64,000 bases of DNA. It comes from Donghicola eburneus. GTDB taxonomy: Bacteria > Pseudomonadota > Alphaproteobacteria > Rhodobacterales > Rhodobacteraceae. The DNA lies in contig NZ_FOXY01000005.1 in the NCBI RefSeq assembly GCF_900115865.1, forward strand, positions 124,001 through 188,000, written 5' to 3'. Numbering within the stretch: the first letter of the stretch is position 1; every line of letters begins with the position of its first letter. A program made the position numbers and the translations under genes. Shown in pieces: positions 44,637-53,804 of this stretch. The notes under the pieces are model-generated. The model worked only from the letters and a program-made list of their open reading frames with translations. It was not told the DNA's origin and did no database searches.

Positions 44637-44663
44637 GCTTCCAGTAACTGGAAGCCCTATATG
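44637..44663 (+). promoter_or_regulatory. CueR-type operator and promoter of copA
   Basis: GCTTCCAGTAACTGGAAGC (44637-44655) is a perfect dyad lying between TTGAGC (-35, 44633-44638) and TATATG (-10, 44658-44663). The spacer is 19 bases, the overlong spacing that MerR-family activators correct by twisting DNA. Sequence and place match CueR control of copper ATPase genes. Confidence 0.9.
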
Positions 44664-44689
44664 CAGGGCAAGAGAAAGGAATCCTTGTC

Positions 44690-47104
44690 ATGCATCGTCA
44701 GTACAAATTGTCAGGATTGAATTGCGCAGGCTGTGCGCGGCGCTCTGCTGCCGCCGCGTCCGAGGTTGCTGGCGTTCTGGAGGCCAACACCAATTTCGCG
44801 ACCCACACGCTCGAGATTGATACGGGGCCAGCCTTTGACCCATCGGCGCTCCAAGCGCGCTTGGCCAAGGCGGGCTACCCCATGGCGACCGAAGAGATCG
44901 TGCTGGACCTAGAGGGGCTCAGCTGTGCTTCTTGCGTCTTGCGCGTGGAAAAAGCGCTGGCGAATGTAGAGGGCGTGGTCGAGCCCAAGGTCAATCTGGC
45001 CGAGGACCGTCTTCGTGCCAAAGTCTATTCGGGCGTGTCTGCTGCGGACCTGATCGCCGCCGTGAAGCAAGCGGGCTATGGTGCGCGGTTACGGACAGAT
45101 GAGACGGCAGAAGGTGTCGATAAATCAGTGCAGTATCGGCAGAAGTTCATTCTATCGGCTGCCCTGACAGTGCCTGTCTTTGTGCTGGCAATGGGGCGCC
45201 ATTGGGTGCCCGGATTTGGCGCGTTGATCGACGGCACGATTGGGGCACGGGGGGATATGCTGCTCCAGCTGGTCCTCACAACGTTGGTTCTGGCGTGGCC
45301 TGGAAGAGGGTTCTTTCAGTTGGGTCTTCCGGCGCTGTTCCGAGGTGCGCCTGACATGAATGCGCTTGTCGCGCTCGGCACTCTGGCGGCGTGGGGGTAC
45401 TCGACCGTTGTGACGCTGGTGCCCTCTGCCATGAGCGTGGCGGGCCATGGGGTTTACTTCGAGGCCGCAGCGGTGATCTGTACTCTGATCCTTTTGGGGC
45501 GCTGGATGGAAGCGCGTGCCAAGGGGCGCACAGGTGCGGCCATCCGCGCGCTTATGGACCTGAGCCCGAAAACTGCGCGGGTCGAGCAGGCTGACGGAAC
45601 GACCGCAGAGCGCCCGCTCGCGGAAATCGAGAGTGGAGATATCCTGCAACTGCGCCCGGGCGAGCGTATGGCGGTCGATGGCACTGTGTTGTCCGGTCAG
45701 AGCCATGTGGACGAGTCGATGCTGACTGGTGAGCCTGTCCCTGTTGCCAAAGCCCAGGGGGACGCGGTGTCGGCTGGCACGTTGAACACCACTGGCGCGT
45801 TGCGCGTCCGTGCGGATGCGGTCGGCAGCAAAACCGCCTTGGCCCAGATCATCCGCATGGTTGAAACTGCTCAGGGCGCGCGGCTGCCTGTTCAGGCGTT
45901 GATTGACCGCGTGACCATGTGGTTCGTTCCTGCTGTTTTGGGAATTGCTGCGCTGACCTTCCTTGTTTGGCTGGTGGTTGGGCCGGATCTGGCCCGTGCA
46001 CTGATTGCAGCAGTGGCCGTTCTGATCGTGGCATGCCCCTGTGCGATGGGACTGGCAACGCCGACCTCGATTATGGTCGGCATGGGCCGCGCGGCCAAGT
46101 TGGGTGTGCTCTTTCGCAAGGGCGACGCGCTGCAAGAGCTACAATCGGTCAAAGCTGTGGTCTTTGACAAAACCGGCACTCTGACCGAAGGCCGCCCGGA
46201 ACTTGCCGCCGTTCTGCCATCTGATGGGGTGACAGAGGCAGAGGCTTTGTCGCTTGCCGCAGCCTTGGAGGCCAAGTCAGAGCATCCGATTGCCCACGCA
46301 ATTCTGCGCGGCGCAGAGACGGTCCCAGAGGCCGAGGGCTTCCTGTCTGAAACAGGATCTGGCGTCGAGGCGCGGGTTTCTGGTCAGACGATCCGTGTGG
46401 GCACGTTGGCTTGGGTGGGCGGCTCGGTCGCTGGTGCGCTGCAATCTCAGGCCAAGGCCCGCACTGCGCGGGGAGAAACGGTCGTTTGGGTTTCACGAGA
46501 TAGTGTGGTCATCGCGGCCATCGCCGTGGCGGATCGGATCAAGGACAGTGCTGCCGAGGCGGTGCAGAACCTTCGCGCCGAAGGGCTGGAACCCGTGATG
46601 GTCACCGGTGACGCTCAGGCGACGGCGGAATATGTGGCGCAGCGGTTGGGAATCACCCGTGTGATTGCGGGCGTGCGCCCCGAAGGTAAACGCGACACCG
46701 TGGAGCAGTTGAAGCAGGAGTTCGGGAAAATTGCCTTTGTTGGTGACGGGATCAACGATGCGCCCGCTCTGGCCAGCGCTGATGTCGGTATTGCTATTGG
46801 CACAGGCACAGATGTGGCGGTCGAAGCTGCAGATGTGGTGTTGATGTCTGGCGATCCCTTGGCGGTGCCCAAGGCAATTGGCCTGAGCCGTGCGACCCTG
46901 CAAAACATCCGCCAGAACTTGGTCTGGGCCTTTGGCTATAACATTGCGCTGATCCCTGTGGCGGCGGGTGTTTTATACCCCGCGCTGGGGCTGACGCTGT
47001 CGCCTATGCTGGCGGGCGGGGCCATGGCGCTGTCCAGCGTCTTTGTTCTGGGGAATGCGTTGCGGCTGAACCGCGTGACCTTGGGGCAGGGGGCAAGCGT
47101 ATGA
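44690..47104 (+). CDS. copA: Copper-exporting P1B-type ATPase
   Basis: The 804-residue protein exports Cu(I) from the cytoplasm. It has two N-terminal heavy-metal domains with GLNCAGC and GLSCASC, about eight membrane helices, the CPC metal site in [11 protein letters not shown], the phosphorylation motif DKTGTLT, the SEHP motif of the nucleotide domain and [10 protein letters not shown]. The upstream CueR operator and the coupled cueR gene mark it as copper-induced. Copper supply or defence may matter for oxidases nearby. Confidence 0.95.
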   Translation: MHRQYKLSGLNCAGCARRSAAAASEVAGVLEANTNFATHTLEIDTGPAFDPSALQARLAKAGYPMATEEIVLDLEGLSCASCVLRVEKALANVEGVVEPKVNLAEDRLRAKVYSGVSAADLIAAVKQAGYGARLRTDETAEGVDKSVQYRQKFILSAALTVPVFVLAMGRHWVPGFGALIDGTIGARGDMLLQLVLTTLVLAWPGRGFFQLGLPALFRGAPDMNALVALGTLAAWGYSTVVTLVPSAMSVAGHGVYFEAAAVICTLILLGRWMEARAKGRTGAAIRALMDLSPKTARVEQADGTTAERPLAEIESGDILQLRPGERMAVDGTVLSGQSHVDESMLTGEPVPVAKAQGDAVSAGTLNTTGALRVRADAVGSKTALAQIIRMVETAQGARLPVQALIDRVTMWFVPAVLGIAALTFLVWLVVGPDLARALIAAVAVLIVACPCAMGLATPTSIMVGMGRAAKLGVLFRKGDALQELQSVKAVVFDKTGTLTEGRPELAAVLPSDGVTEAEALSLAAALEAKSEHPIAHAILRGAETVPEAEGFLSETGSGVEARVSGQTIRVGTLAWVGGSVAGALQSQAKARTARGETVVWVSRDSVVIAAIAVADRIKDSAAEAVQNLRAEGLEPVMVTGDAQATAEYVAQRLGITRVIAGVRPEGKRDTVEQLKQEFGKIAFVGDGINDAPALASADVGIAIGTGTDVAVEAADVVLMSGDPLAVPKAIGLSRATLQNIRQNLVWAFGYNIALIPVAAGVLYPALGLTLSPMLAGGAMALSSVFVLGNALRLNRVTLGQGASV

Positions 47105-47493
47105 ATATCAAGGATGTTTCCGAACGCACGAAGCTGCCCGCCAAAACGATCCGCTATTACGAAGACATCGGCCTGATCACCCCAGCACGCGGGGAGAACG
47201 GATATCGCAAATTCTCGGAGAACGATTTGCATAAGCTCGCCTTCGTCGGGCGGGCACGTCACTTGGGCTTTTCGATCGAGGATTGCCGCAACCTGCTCGC
47301 CCTTTGGGGGGATAATGGGCGCAGCAGTGCAGATGTGCGGGCTATTGCCCAGAGCCATTTGGAGCAGATCGAAGCCAAGCTGCGCGAGCTGGCCGAAATG
47401 CGCGATACTCTTGCGCGGCTCGTCCATTGCTGTGCAGGGGACAACCGGCCGGACTGCCCAATTTTGGAAGACCTCGCGAAAACACACATCTGA
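47101..47493 (+). CDS. cueR: Copper-responsive MerR-family activator CueR
   Basis: The 130-residue protein has the N-terminal MerR winged helix ([22 protein letters not shown]), a dimerisation coil (about 75-108) and the C-terminal metal loop with Cys at both ends ([11 protein letters not shown]). The two-Cys, eight-residue loop is the CueR monovalent-metal type. It overlaps copA by four bases, so the activator is made from its own target operon. Confidence 0.95.
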   Translation: MNIKDVSERTKLPAKTIRYYEDIGLITPARGENGYRKFSENDLHKLAFVGRARHLGFSIEDCRNLLALWGDNGRSSADVRAIAQSHLEQIEAKLRELAEMRDTLARLVHCCAGDNRPDCPILEDLAKTHI

Positions 47494-47503
47494 TCTACAT
47501 CAA
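47490..47503 (+). promoter_or_regulatory. FNR-like box upstream of the Rrf2 regulator
   Basis: CTGAT-CTAC-ATCAA differs from the FNR consensus TTGAT-N4-ATCAA only at the first base. It starts in the last codon of cueR and is centred about 65 bases before the regulator start. Confidence 0.45.
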
Positions 47504-47561
47504 GTCCCTCCGTCTTTTGACGTGATAGCGTCATTGCAGATTTCGGACGGAGGGACTTTCT

Positions 47562-48038
47562 GTGAGAATAACCAAGCGCACCAATATCGCCATTCGGGCG
47601 CTCATGTTTTGTGCCGTGAACATGGATCGCCGTGTCACCAAGCATGATATCGCAGAGGCGTGCAATTCGTCCGAGAACCACTTGGGTCAGATCGTAAACC
47701 AGCTGGCGCAGCTTGGTTTTCTGGAAACCACACGCGGTCGTGGGGGCGGTCTGACGCTGGCCCGTGCGCCCGGTCAGATTTCGATTGGCGAAGTCTTTCG
47801 CCTGCTCGAAGCGGATGTGCCTGTTGCCGAATGCTTTGCCGATGTGGACAACACATGCCCGCTGACGGACGCTTGCCGGTTGAAAGAGGCGATCGCTGCG
47901 GCGCTGGATGCGTTCTACTCGCACATGGAAACGATCACGCTTGATACCCTGATTTGTGACAACCACGCGCTTGAGACAATGCTGGCGATGACCCCCCTCT
48001 GCTCTGGCGACTCGGCCAAGAAGGTGCAGCCTGCCTGA
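47562..48038 (+). CDS. Rrf2-family iron-sulfur regulator, NsrR-like
   Basis: The 158-residue protein has the Rrf2 N-terminus (MRITKRTNIAIRALMF), a winged helix with wing GRGGGLTLAR, and three Cys in ECFADVDNTCPLTDACRL that would bind an iron-sulfur cluster. The layout fits NsrR, the nitric-oxide sensor, better than IscR. The GTG start 47562 follows a GGAGGGA site. It stands alone, 2 bases from the convergent soxT-like gene. Its targets are not visible in the window. Confidence 0.85.
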   Translation: MRITKRTNIAIRALMFCAVNMDRRVTKHDIAEACNSSENHLGQIVNQLAQLGFLETTRGRGGGLTLARAPGQISIGEVFRLLEADVPVAECFADVDNTCPLTDACRLKEAIAAALDAFYSHMETITLDTLICDNHALETMLAMTPLCSGDSAKKVQPA

Positions 48039-48040
48039 GG

Positions 48041-49093
48041 TTACTCGGCAGGAGCGAAGCCTTCGATCAGGTGGCGCAGGCCCAGAGCAGCGCCGCCAAA
48101 GATCGACACAATAGTTACCGGAGCTGAATAGCTGAGGAGCGCCATCGACGAGAGTCCTTGGCCCACCGTGCAGCCCATGGCCAGCACCGCACCCACACCC
48201 ATCATAATCGCGCCGATGATTTGACGGCGCAATTCGCGTGGGTCTTCGCAGGCTTCCCACCGGAAGTGCCCCAGCATAAAGCTGCCAATGAGTGCGCCGC
48301 TCCATACCCCGATGACCGAGCCCACGGCGAACGACGGCGCGTGATTGGCGCCGATCATCGCGTAAAGCATCGCTTCGCCTACGGGGGCAGAGAAGTTATG
48401 CGAGACGACGGGGACGACCTCGAATCCGTACTGCGCGATATAGCCCGTGCCAAGCCAACCCGACAGAATAGCAAGACCGACGACAGCGCCCCAAATGATC
48501 GCCTTTGGATCCGCGCGCATGCGTGCAGGCCAGATGGCAAAGATCAGAATGGCTACGCCGATCACCATGCCGATGACGGCAGGGGCGACAGGTAGCAGGT
48601 ATGACAGACCATGCGCGATGCCCTGTGGTGTGTCGGTGGGAATACGGGGGAAAAGCTTGGCAAAGACAAAAGCGAGGGGGCCATAGAGTGTCGCATAGGC
48701 GGCCATGCCGACCACCACAACGATGACAAACGACCGCAAGTCGCCACCGCCCAACCGGGCCAGCGCGCCATAGCCGCAGTTGCCTGCCAGCGCCATTCCG
48801 TAGCCAAAGACGCCGCCCCCAATGATCGACGCCCATGGCAGCCAGCGTGTGTCGAGATAGTAGGAGGTGGTGGGGTTAAACAGCCCTGCCGCATTGGCGC
48901 CAAACACGCCCATGCAGGCGACTCCGATGGCCACGCCCCACATGCGCAAGCGGATGTCGCTGCCACCGTAAAAGTAATCTTCGATTGCCCCAAGTGTGCA
49001 AAAGCGGCCCAACCGCGCCGCGAGGCCCAGAAGCAGGCCTCCGAATGCACCAATCAACGCGACCAAAACCGCGTCGGAAATCCCATCGATCAT
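48041..49093 (-). CDS. soxT: YeeE/YedE-family sulfur-compound transporter (SoxT-like)
   Basis: The 350-residue membrane protein has about nine or ten helices in two similar halves with conserved Cys in AGNCGYGALARLGGGDLRS and MGCTVGQGLSS. YeeE homologues import thiosulfate through such Cys. SoxT proteins of this family are encoded next to soxR and soxS in other alphaproteobacteria. Here the gene lies 60 bases downstream of soxR on the same strand. A role in thiosulfate uptake for sensing by SoxR has been proposed for such proteins and fits the context. Confidence 0.8.
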   Translation of the reverse strand: MIDGISDAVLVALIGAFGGLLLGLAARLGRFCTLGAIEDYFYGGSDIRLRMWGVAIGVACMGVFGANAAGLFNPTTSYYLDTRWLPWASIIGGGVFGYGMALAGNCGYGALARLGGGDLRSFVIVVVVGMAAYATLYGPLAFVFAKLFPRIPTDTPQGIAHGLSYLLPVAPAVIGMVIGVAILIFAIWPARMRADPKAIIWGAVVGLAILSGWLGTGYIAQYGFEVVPVVSHNFSAPVGEAMLYAMIGANHAPSFAVGSVIGVWSGALIGSFMLGHFRWEACEDPRELRRQIIGAIMMGVGAVLAMGCTVGQGLSSMALLSYSAPVTIVSIFGGAALGLRHLIEGFAPAE

Positions 49094-49153
49094 CGGAACC
49101 CTCCCAAGTCCAATGACGGCCGGACGCGCCGGCAGTTTAGCGTGTCGTCAGGT

Positions 49154-49489
49154 TCACTCGCTATCGCAGAATACTTCGTAAACACGCTCTAGGATACGAC
49201 GGGGGCGGTCATCTGCCAAACTGTAATAGATCGTCTTGCCGTCACGGCGGGGCACGACCAGCCCTTCGAGACGCAGACGCGACAGCTGCTGGGACACAGC
49301 AGCCTGACGGGCAGACAGCAGTTCTTCGAGTTCGGTAACAGACTTTTCGCCATCCACGAGATGGCACAGGATCATTAGGCGACCCTCGTGGCTGATCGCC
49401 TTGAGGAAGTTCGCGGCGCTGGTCGCACGCTCGAGCATGCGGTCCATTTCAAAATCGGTGAGATCGTCTTTTATGGCAGGAAGAGACAT
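49154..49489 (-). CDS. soxR: ArsR-family sulfur-responsive repressor SoxR (SqrR/BigR-like)
   Basis: The 111-residue protein has an ArsR winged helix (VTELEELLSARQAAVSQQLSRL) and two Cys at positions 42 (LMILCHL) and 108 (EVFCDSE). Their place matches the paired Cys of SqrR and BigR that form a tri/tetrasulfide with reactive sulfur and release DNA. SoxR of Paracoccus represses the sox genes and binds the soxS-soxV and soxW-soxX regions; operator-like sites lie at both places here and also before soxC. Confidence 0.9.
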   Translation of the reverse strand: MSLPAIKDDLTDFEMDRMLERATSAANFLKAISHEGRLMILCHLVDGEKSVTELEELLSARQAAVSQQLSRLRLEGLVVPRRDGKTIYYSLADDRPRRILERVYEVFCDSE

Positions 49490-49514
49490 AGGAAGGGCCT
49501 ATCACTAACTTACA

Positions 49515-49907
49515 TCACGAACCGCTGCCGGAAGCGGTGTCTGAGAGGGGAGAACCGGCGTGTTCGGCGACCATTTTCTCGACCAAGGGCCAAAAGAAAT
49601 CTTCGCCTGCGTATCCTTCTAGTCTTGCCAGTTCCTGACCGTCGTCAACTAGCAGAAAAGTCGGAGTAAAGACGACGGGTCGGGCAATATCGAACCCTGC
49701 ATCGTCAATCTCGGTCAATTGCACAGATCGCAAGGGGGCCACGGCAGAGACAGATGTTTTCGGGTAGATTGGGCCGATCTGCTTGTGCCACATCTCGCAG
49801 TAGGCGCAGCCCACTTGCTCGACCATCACCAGCTCGGCCGCGCTGGCGGTCAAGGGAGCAAGCGCGAGAGCGCCAGCAAAGAGGGTTTTTGCAAATAGAT
49901 GCGGCAT
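49515..49907 (-). CDS. soxS: Periplasmic thioredoxin-like SoxS
   Basis: ATG 49907 gives a 130-residue precursor with a signal peptide (about 1-19, ending ASA-AEL) and a thioredoxin-like domain with active site CAYC in QVGCAYCEMW and a cis-Pro in FTPTF. SoxS helps reactivate SoxYZ by reduction. It leads the soxS-R-T unit and is divergent from soxV. A longer reading from 49949 would run through the operator and is rejected. Confidence 0.87.
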   Translation of the reverse strand: MPHLFAKTLFAGALALAPLTASAAELVMVEQVGCAYCEMWHKQIGPIYPKTSVSAVAPLRSVQLTEIDDAGFDIARPVVFTPTFLLVDDGQELARLEGYAGEDFFWPLVEKMVAEHAGSPLSDTASGSGS

Positions 49908-49943
49908 GCGATCAATCCAATTGACAGCTTCAGGCAAGCATGT

Positions 49944-49959
49944 AATCAAATATTTGAAT
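49944..49959. promoter_or_regulatory. SoxR/SqrR-type operator between soxS and soxV
   Basis: AATC-AAATATTT-GAAT matches the ATTC-N8-GAAT consensus with one change, and its core TCAAATATTTGA is a perfect palindrome. It lies in the 69-base divergent promoter of soxSRT and soxVW. Confidence 0.8.
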
Positions 49960-49976
49960 AAATCAAGGAATATTGC

Positions 49977-50714
49977 ATGTTGGATGTCACCTACATGGGG
50001 GCATTGCTGGCGGGTCTGCTGTCGTTTTTCACGCCGTGCATCCTGCCTATGGTCCCGTTTTACCTCAGTTATATGGCTGGTCTGTCGGTTGCGGAACTGC
50101 GCGGCGATGGCGTGATTGCAGCGGGGGCCCGCGCCCGTCTGATCCGGTCTGCGATCGCCTTTGCGTTAGGGGTCACGACGATTTTCGTCCTGCTCGGGAT
50201 GGGCGCGACGGCGGTGGGGCAGGCCTTTGCCCAGTGGAAGCAGCCTCTGAGTTACGTGGCCGCAGCGATCCTGTTTGTCTTTGGTTTGCACTTCCTTGGT
50301 GTTCTGCGCATCGGCCTTCTGTACCGCGAAGCGCGGGTCGAAAGCTCCGCCAATCCGGCGTCCATAGGCGGGGCTTATGTCATGGGATTGGCCTTTGGCT
50401 TTGGGTGGACGCCCTGTGTCGGCCCTGCGCTGGCGTCGATCCTGATGGTGGCGAGCGGCATGGGCGATGTGTGGCAGGGCGGCGCGCTGCTGTTTGTCTA
50501 CGGGATCGGGATGACCGCGCCCTTTATTGTCGCCGCTCTGTTTGCCGGACCGTTTCTGGCTTGGGCACAGCGCAACCGGAAATATCTGGGCTACGTGGAA
50601 AAGGTGATGGGCGTGATGCTGATCATCTTTGCCATTTTGATTGCGACAAATGCGGTGAACTTGATCGCGGCGGCGATGATCGAATGGTTCCCGTCTTTCA
50701 CATCCTTGGGGTGA
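49977..50714 (+). CDS. soxV: CcdA-family thiol:disulfide transporter SoxV
   Basis: The 245-residue membrane protein has six helices and the paired Cys of CcdA/DsbD in FTPCILPMVP (helix 1) and GWTPCVGPAL (helix 4). It carries reductant from cytoplasmic thioredoxin across the membrane to SoxW and SoxS. It heads the rightward sox operon, with AAGGAA before the ATG. C-terminal end is close to soxW (58 bases). Confidence 0.92.
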   Translation: MLDVTYMGALLAGLLSFFTPCILPMVPFYLSYMAGLSVAELRGDGVIAAGARARLIRSAIAFALGVTTIFVLLGMGATAVGQAFAQWKQPLSYVAAAILFVFGLHFLGVLRIGLLYREARVESSANPASIGGAYVMGLAFGFGWTPCVGPALASILMVASGMGDVWQGGALLFVYGIGMTAPFIVAALFAGPFLAWAQRNRKYLGYVEKVMGVMLIIFAILIATNAVNLIAAAMIEWFPSFTSLG

Positions 50715-50772
50715 GGCGAACACTCTGTGCTGCGGCCCGAGAAGGGGCGGCTTGTTATCTGGGAGGAAGACT

Positions 50773-51327
50773 ATGCTGAAACGATTAACCGCCCTAGGGG
50801 CGGCGCTTTGCCTGTCCACGTCCGTTATGGCGGCCGAGATGGGGGACGATGGTCTGCACAAGGCGGACTGGATGCACGACACCTTCAAGGACCTGCGCGA
50901 AGATCTGGATGAAGCCAGCACCGAGGGCAAACGCCTGATGGTAATCATCGAGCAGCGCGGCTGCATTTATTGTAAGAAAATGCACGAGGAAGTCTTTGTT
51001 GACCCAGACATCGAATCCCTGTTGCAGGACGACTTCTTTGTTGTGCAGCTCAACATGTTCGGGGACGTTGAAGTCACGGATTTCGATGGGACCAGCCTTT
51101 CGGAGAAGGACATGATCCAACGGTGGGGTGTTCTCTTTACCCCTACAATGATGTTCTTTCCTGAGGAGGTAGAGGAGGGTGCGACCGCCCCCAAAGCCGC
51201 CGTCGCACAGATGCCCGGCGCCTTTGGAAAAGGAACGACTTTCAACATGTTGCACTGGGTTCTTGAAGAAGGATATAGCTCTGGAGAGCCGTTCCAGAAG
51301 TACCTGCAGCGGAAGTTGGCTGAGTAA
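50773..51327 (+). CDS. soxW: Periplasmic thioredoxin SoxW
   Basis: ATG 50773 follows GGGAGGAAG and gives a 184-residue precursor with a signal peptide ending MAA-AEM (about 18). The thioredoxin-like fold has active site CIYC in QRGCIYCKKM and cis-Pro in FTPTMMF. It receives electrons from SoxV. Extended C-terminal helices finish LQRKLAE. A 140-base gap with an operator separates it from soxX. Confidence 0.9.
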   Translation: MLKRLTALGAALCLSTSVMAAEMGDDGLHKADWMHDTFKDLREDLDEASTEGKRLMVIIEQRGCIYCKKMHEEVFVDPDIESLLQDDFFVVQLNMFGDVEVTDFDGTSLSEKDMIQRWGVLFTPTMMFFPEEVEEGATAPKAAVAQMPGAFGKGTTFNMLHWVLEEGYSSGEPFQKYLQRKLAE

Positions 51328-51372
51328 ACAAACCAGCAAGACCAGAAATGCTGCGCTGCAACATATCAGTAA

Positions 51373-51388
51373 ATTCACTTAGTTGAAT
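51373..51388 (+). promoter_or_regulatory. SoxR/SqrR-type operator upstream of soxX
   Basis: ATTC-ACTTAGTT-GAAT fits ATTC-N8-GAAT exactly. It lies 80 bases before the soxX start, the soxW-soxX region that SoxR binds in Paracoccus. Confidence 0.85.
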
Positions 51389-51467
51389 TTGTTGTTGCGT
51401 AAAAGATGCGCGGTGTTCTACAGTATACGGAGCCTACCAGCGGAAGAATGGTAGCCAGGGAGGAAAC

Positions 51468-51947
51468 ATGAAGCTTTCATTTGCACTCGCGGCAGTCGCC
51501 GCTTGCACTGCTGGCATCGCAATGGCGGCACCCGTTGCCCCGGCAGATGTCGAGTTCTCGGAATATGGCGATGTCGCGACTTCTTTGACCGGTCAGCCCG
51601 GCGACCCGGCAAACGGCGTCAAGATCATGGCGAACCGCGGCAAGGGCAACTGCGTTGCATGTCACGCTGTCTCGGCCATGTCGGACGTTCCGTTCCACGG
51701 CGAAGTTGGCCCGACCCTTGATGGTGTTGCCGACCGCTGGAACGAAGCAGAGCTGCGCGGCCTTGTCGCGAATGCCAAAAAGACTTTTGAGGGCACGATC
51801 ATGCCCGCGTTCTACAAGAACGAGGGCTACATCCGCCCCGGTAATGCCTACACCGGCAAAGCACCGACCGAAGCACTGACACCCCTGCTGACCGCGCAGG
51901 AAGTCGAGGATGTCGTCGCTTACCTGATGACGCTCAAAGAGCAGTAA
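51468..51947 (+). CDS. soxX: SoxX, monohaem subunit of the SoxAX cytochrome
   Basis: The 159-residue precursor has a signal peptide (1-20) and one haem site CVACH with axial Met in GTIMPAF. SoxAX oxidatively couples thiosulfate to the SoxY cysteine. It starts the structural sox genes, with a strong AGGGAGGAA site. Confidence 0.95.
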   Translation: MKLSFALAAVAACTAGIAMAAPVAPADVEFSEYGDVATSLTGQPGDPANGVKIMANRGKGNCVACHAVSAMSDVPFHGEVGPTLDGVADRWNEAELRGLVANAKKTFEGTIMPAFYKNEGYIRPGNAYTGKAPTEALTPLLTAQEVEDVVAYLMTLKEQ

Positions 51948-51972
51948 GCGACCCGGATTTAAGGAGAGAGAA

Positions 51973-52389
51973 ATGGAATTCACCCGACGCGACACAATCG
52001 CACTGGGCCTAGGTGCGGCAGCTCTGACCGTGCTTCCCTTCCGCGTTGCGGCTTCGGCCGATGACAAAATCGCCGAGTTCACCGGCGGCGCAGACATGAA
52101 GGCCGAGGGCATCACCCTGACCGCCCCCGAAATCGCGGAAAACGGCAACACTGTTCCGATCACCGTCGATGCGCCCGGCGCAGCCAGCATCATGGTTCTG
52201 GCGACCGGCAACCCGACTCCCGGCGTGGCCCAGTTCAACTTTGGCCCGCTGGCTGGTTCGCAGTCTGCAACCACCCGTATCCGCCTTGCCGGTACGCAGG
52301 ACGTCGTCGCGATCGCCAAATTCGAAGACGGCTCGTTCGCCCGTGCGGCATCCACCGTCAAAGTGACCATCGGCGGCTGTGGCGGCTAA
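51973..52389 (+). CDS. soxY: SoxY, sulfur-substrate carrier
   Basis: The 138-residue precursor has a Tat leader (TRRDTIALG) and ends GGCGG, the flexible C-terminal arm whose Cys carries the sulfur intermediates. It is exported as a complex with leaderless SoxZ. Confidence 0.97.
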   Translation: MEFTRRDTIALGLGAAALTVLPFRVAASADDKIAEFTGGADMKAEGITLTAPEIAENGNTVPITVDAPGAASIMVLATGNPTPGVAQFNFGPLAGSQSATTRIRLAGTQDVVAIAKFEDGSFARAASTVKVTIGGCGG

Positions 52390-52437
52390 CGCCCGCGACC
52401 TGTCGAGACACATAGATTTTCTGAGGAGAGACCTAAA

Positions 52438-52767
52438 ATGGCATCTGGTGTACGCCCCCGCGTTAAGGTTCCCAAGTCGGCTTCGGCTGGTGAAACCATC
52501 ACCCTCAAGACTCTGATCAGCCACCCCATGGAGTCCGGTCAGCGCAAGGACAGCAGCGGCAACGTCATCCCGCGCTCGATCATCAACCGTTTTACCTGCG
52601 AGTTTAACGGTCAGATGGTTGTGGACGTGGCGATGGAGCCTGCGATTTCGACCAACCCCTACTTTGAATTCGAAGCGACCGTCCCCGAGGCAGGCGACTT
52701 CAAATTCACTTGGTACGACGATGACGGCGACGTCTACGAAGAGACCAAGCCGGTAGCGATCGGCTAA
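52438..52767 (+). CDS. soxZ: SoxZ, partner of SoxY
   Basis: The 109-residue protein lacks a leader and shows the SoxZ pattern GETITLKTLISHPMESGQ, NFxCxFNG-like TCEFNGQ and FTWYDDDG. It forms the SoxYZ carrier and is piggy-backed through Tat by SoxY. 48 bases after soxY, with GAGGAGA. Confidence 0.97.
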   Translation: MASGVRPRVKVPKSASAGETITLKTLISHPMESGQRKDSSGNVIPRSIINRFTCEFNGQMVVDVAMEPAISTNPYFEFEATVPEAGDFKFTWYDDDGDVYEETKPVAIG

Positions 52768-52835
52768 TGCGACAGGGCGGGGCGCGCAAAGAGCATAACT
52801 TTGTCGCCCCGCTTTCTGGCTTCAGGGAGGAAACC

Positions 52836-53702
52836 ATGACCAAGCAAATCAAAAGCAAGGCGATGATCGCGTTGGGTTTTGCCGCAAGCACCTTCGCTCT
52901 GGCGACGGCTGCGCAGGCAACCGATCCGACCGAACCGCTGGTGGTGAACGGCGATCTTGAAATCGTCACGAGCACCGCTGCGCCCGCCCACATGGACATG
53001 ATCGACACGATCCAGTCCGGCTGGGAATTCCGCTCGCACGAGACCCAAGATCTGCAGCGCGATGACTTCGATAACCCCGGTATGATCTTTGTCGACGACG
53101 CCCGCGAGGCGTGGGACACCGCCGAGGGATCCGAAGGTAAGAGCTGCGCATCCTGCCACGGCGCGCCCGAGGATATGGCCGGTGTCAAAGCCGTCTATCC
53201 CAAGTGGAACGAGGACGCTGGCGAAGTCCGCACCATGGAAATGCAGATCAACGCCTGCCGTACTGAAAACATGGGGGCCGAGGCGCTGGGATACACGTCG
53301 GGTGATATGACCAACATGGTTGCTCTTATGTCGGCTGTGTCGCGCGGTCTGCCCGTGAACGTCGCGATTGACGGTCCCGCTCAGGCGATGTGGGAGCAGG
53401 GCAAAGAGCTCTATTACACCCGCACCGGCCAGTTGGAGCTGTCTTGCGCGACCTGTCACGAAGACAACTACGATAATCTGATCCGCGCAGACCACCTGTC
53501 GCAGGGCCAGATCAACGGCTTCCCGACCTACCGCCTGAAGAACGCCAAGCTGAACTCGGTTCACGCGCGCTTCAAAGGCTGTGTCCGTGACACCCGTGCG
53601 GAAACCTTCTCGCCCGGTAGCCCCGAATTCGTGGCTCTGGAGCTGTATGTCGCATCGCGCGGCAACGGTCTGTCGGTCGAAGGACCGTCGGTGCGTAACT
53701 AA
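52836..53702 (+). CDS. soxA: SoxA, dihaem subunit of the SoxAX cytochrome
   Basis: ATG 52836 after AGGGAGG gives a 288-residue precursor with a signal peptide ending AQA-TDP (about 29). Two haem sites are present, CASCHGAPED and CATCHEDNYD; a third Cys in NACRTENMG belongs to the conserved middle segment. The active-site Cys that takes the persulfide ligand is in RFKGCVRD near the C-terminus. It oxidises thiosulfate onto SoxY together with SoxX. Confidence 0.95.
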   Translation: MTKQIKSKAMIALGFAASTFALATAAQATDPTEPLVVNGDLEIVTSTAAPAHMDMIDTIQSGWEFRSHETQDLQRDDFDNPGMIFVDDAREAWDTAEGSEGKSCASCHGAPEDMAGVKAVYPKWNEDAGEVRTMEMQINACRTENMGAEALGYTSGDMTNMVALMSAVSRGLPVNVAIDGPAQAMWEQGKELYYTRTGQLELSCATCHEDNYDNLIRADHLSQGQINGFPTYRLKNAKLNSVHARFKGCVRDTRAETFSPGSPEFVALELYVASRGNGLSVEGPSVRN

Positions 53703-53735
53703 CCTACTACTAACACAACACAAAATCCTCCTTGG

Positions 53736-53756
53736 CCCGTGCATCCAATGCACGGG
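53736..53756 (+). other. Stable mRNA hairpin between soxA and soxB
   Basis: CCCGTGCAT-CCA-ATGCACGGG is a perfect 9-bp stem in the 102-base soxA-soxB gap. No T-run follows, so it is more likely a processing or stability element than a terminator. Confidence 0.55.
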
Positions 53757-53804
53757 ACAGGGAGCCTTTGTCAAAATTGATCTCAAAACCGGAGCCTGTC
53801 ACAC

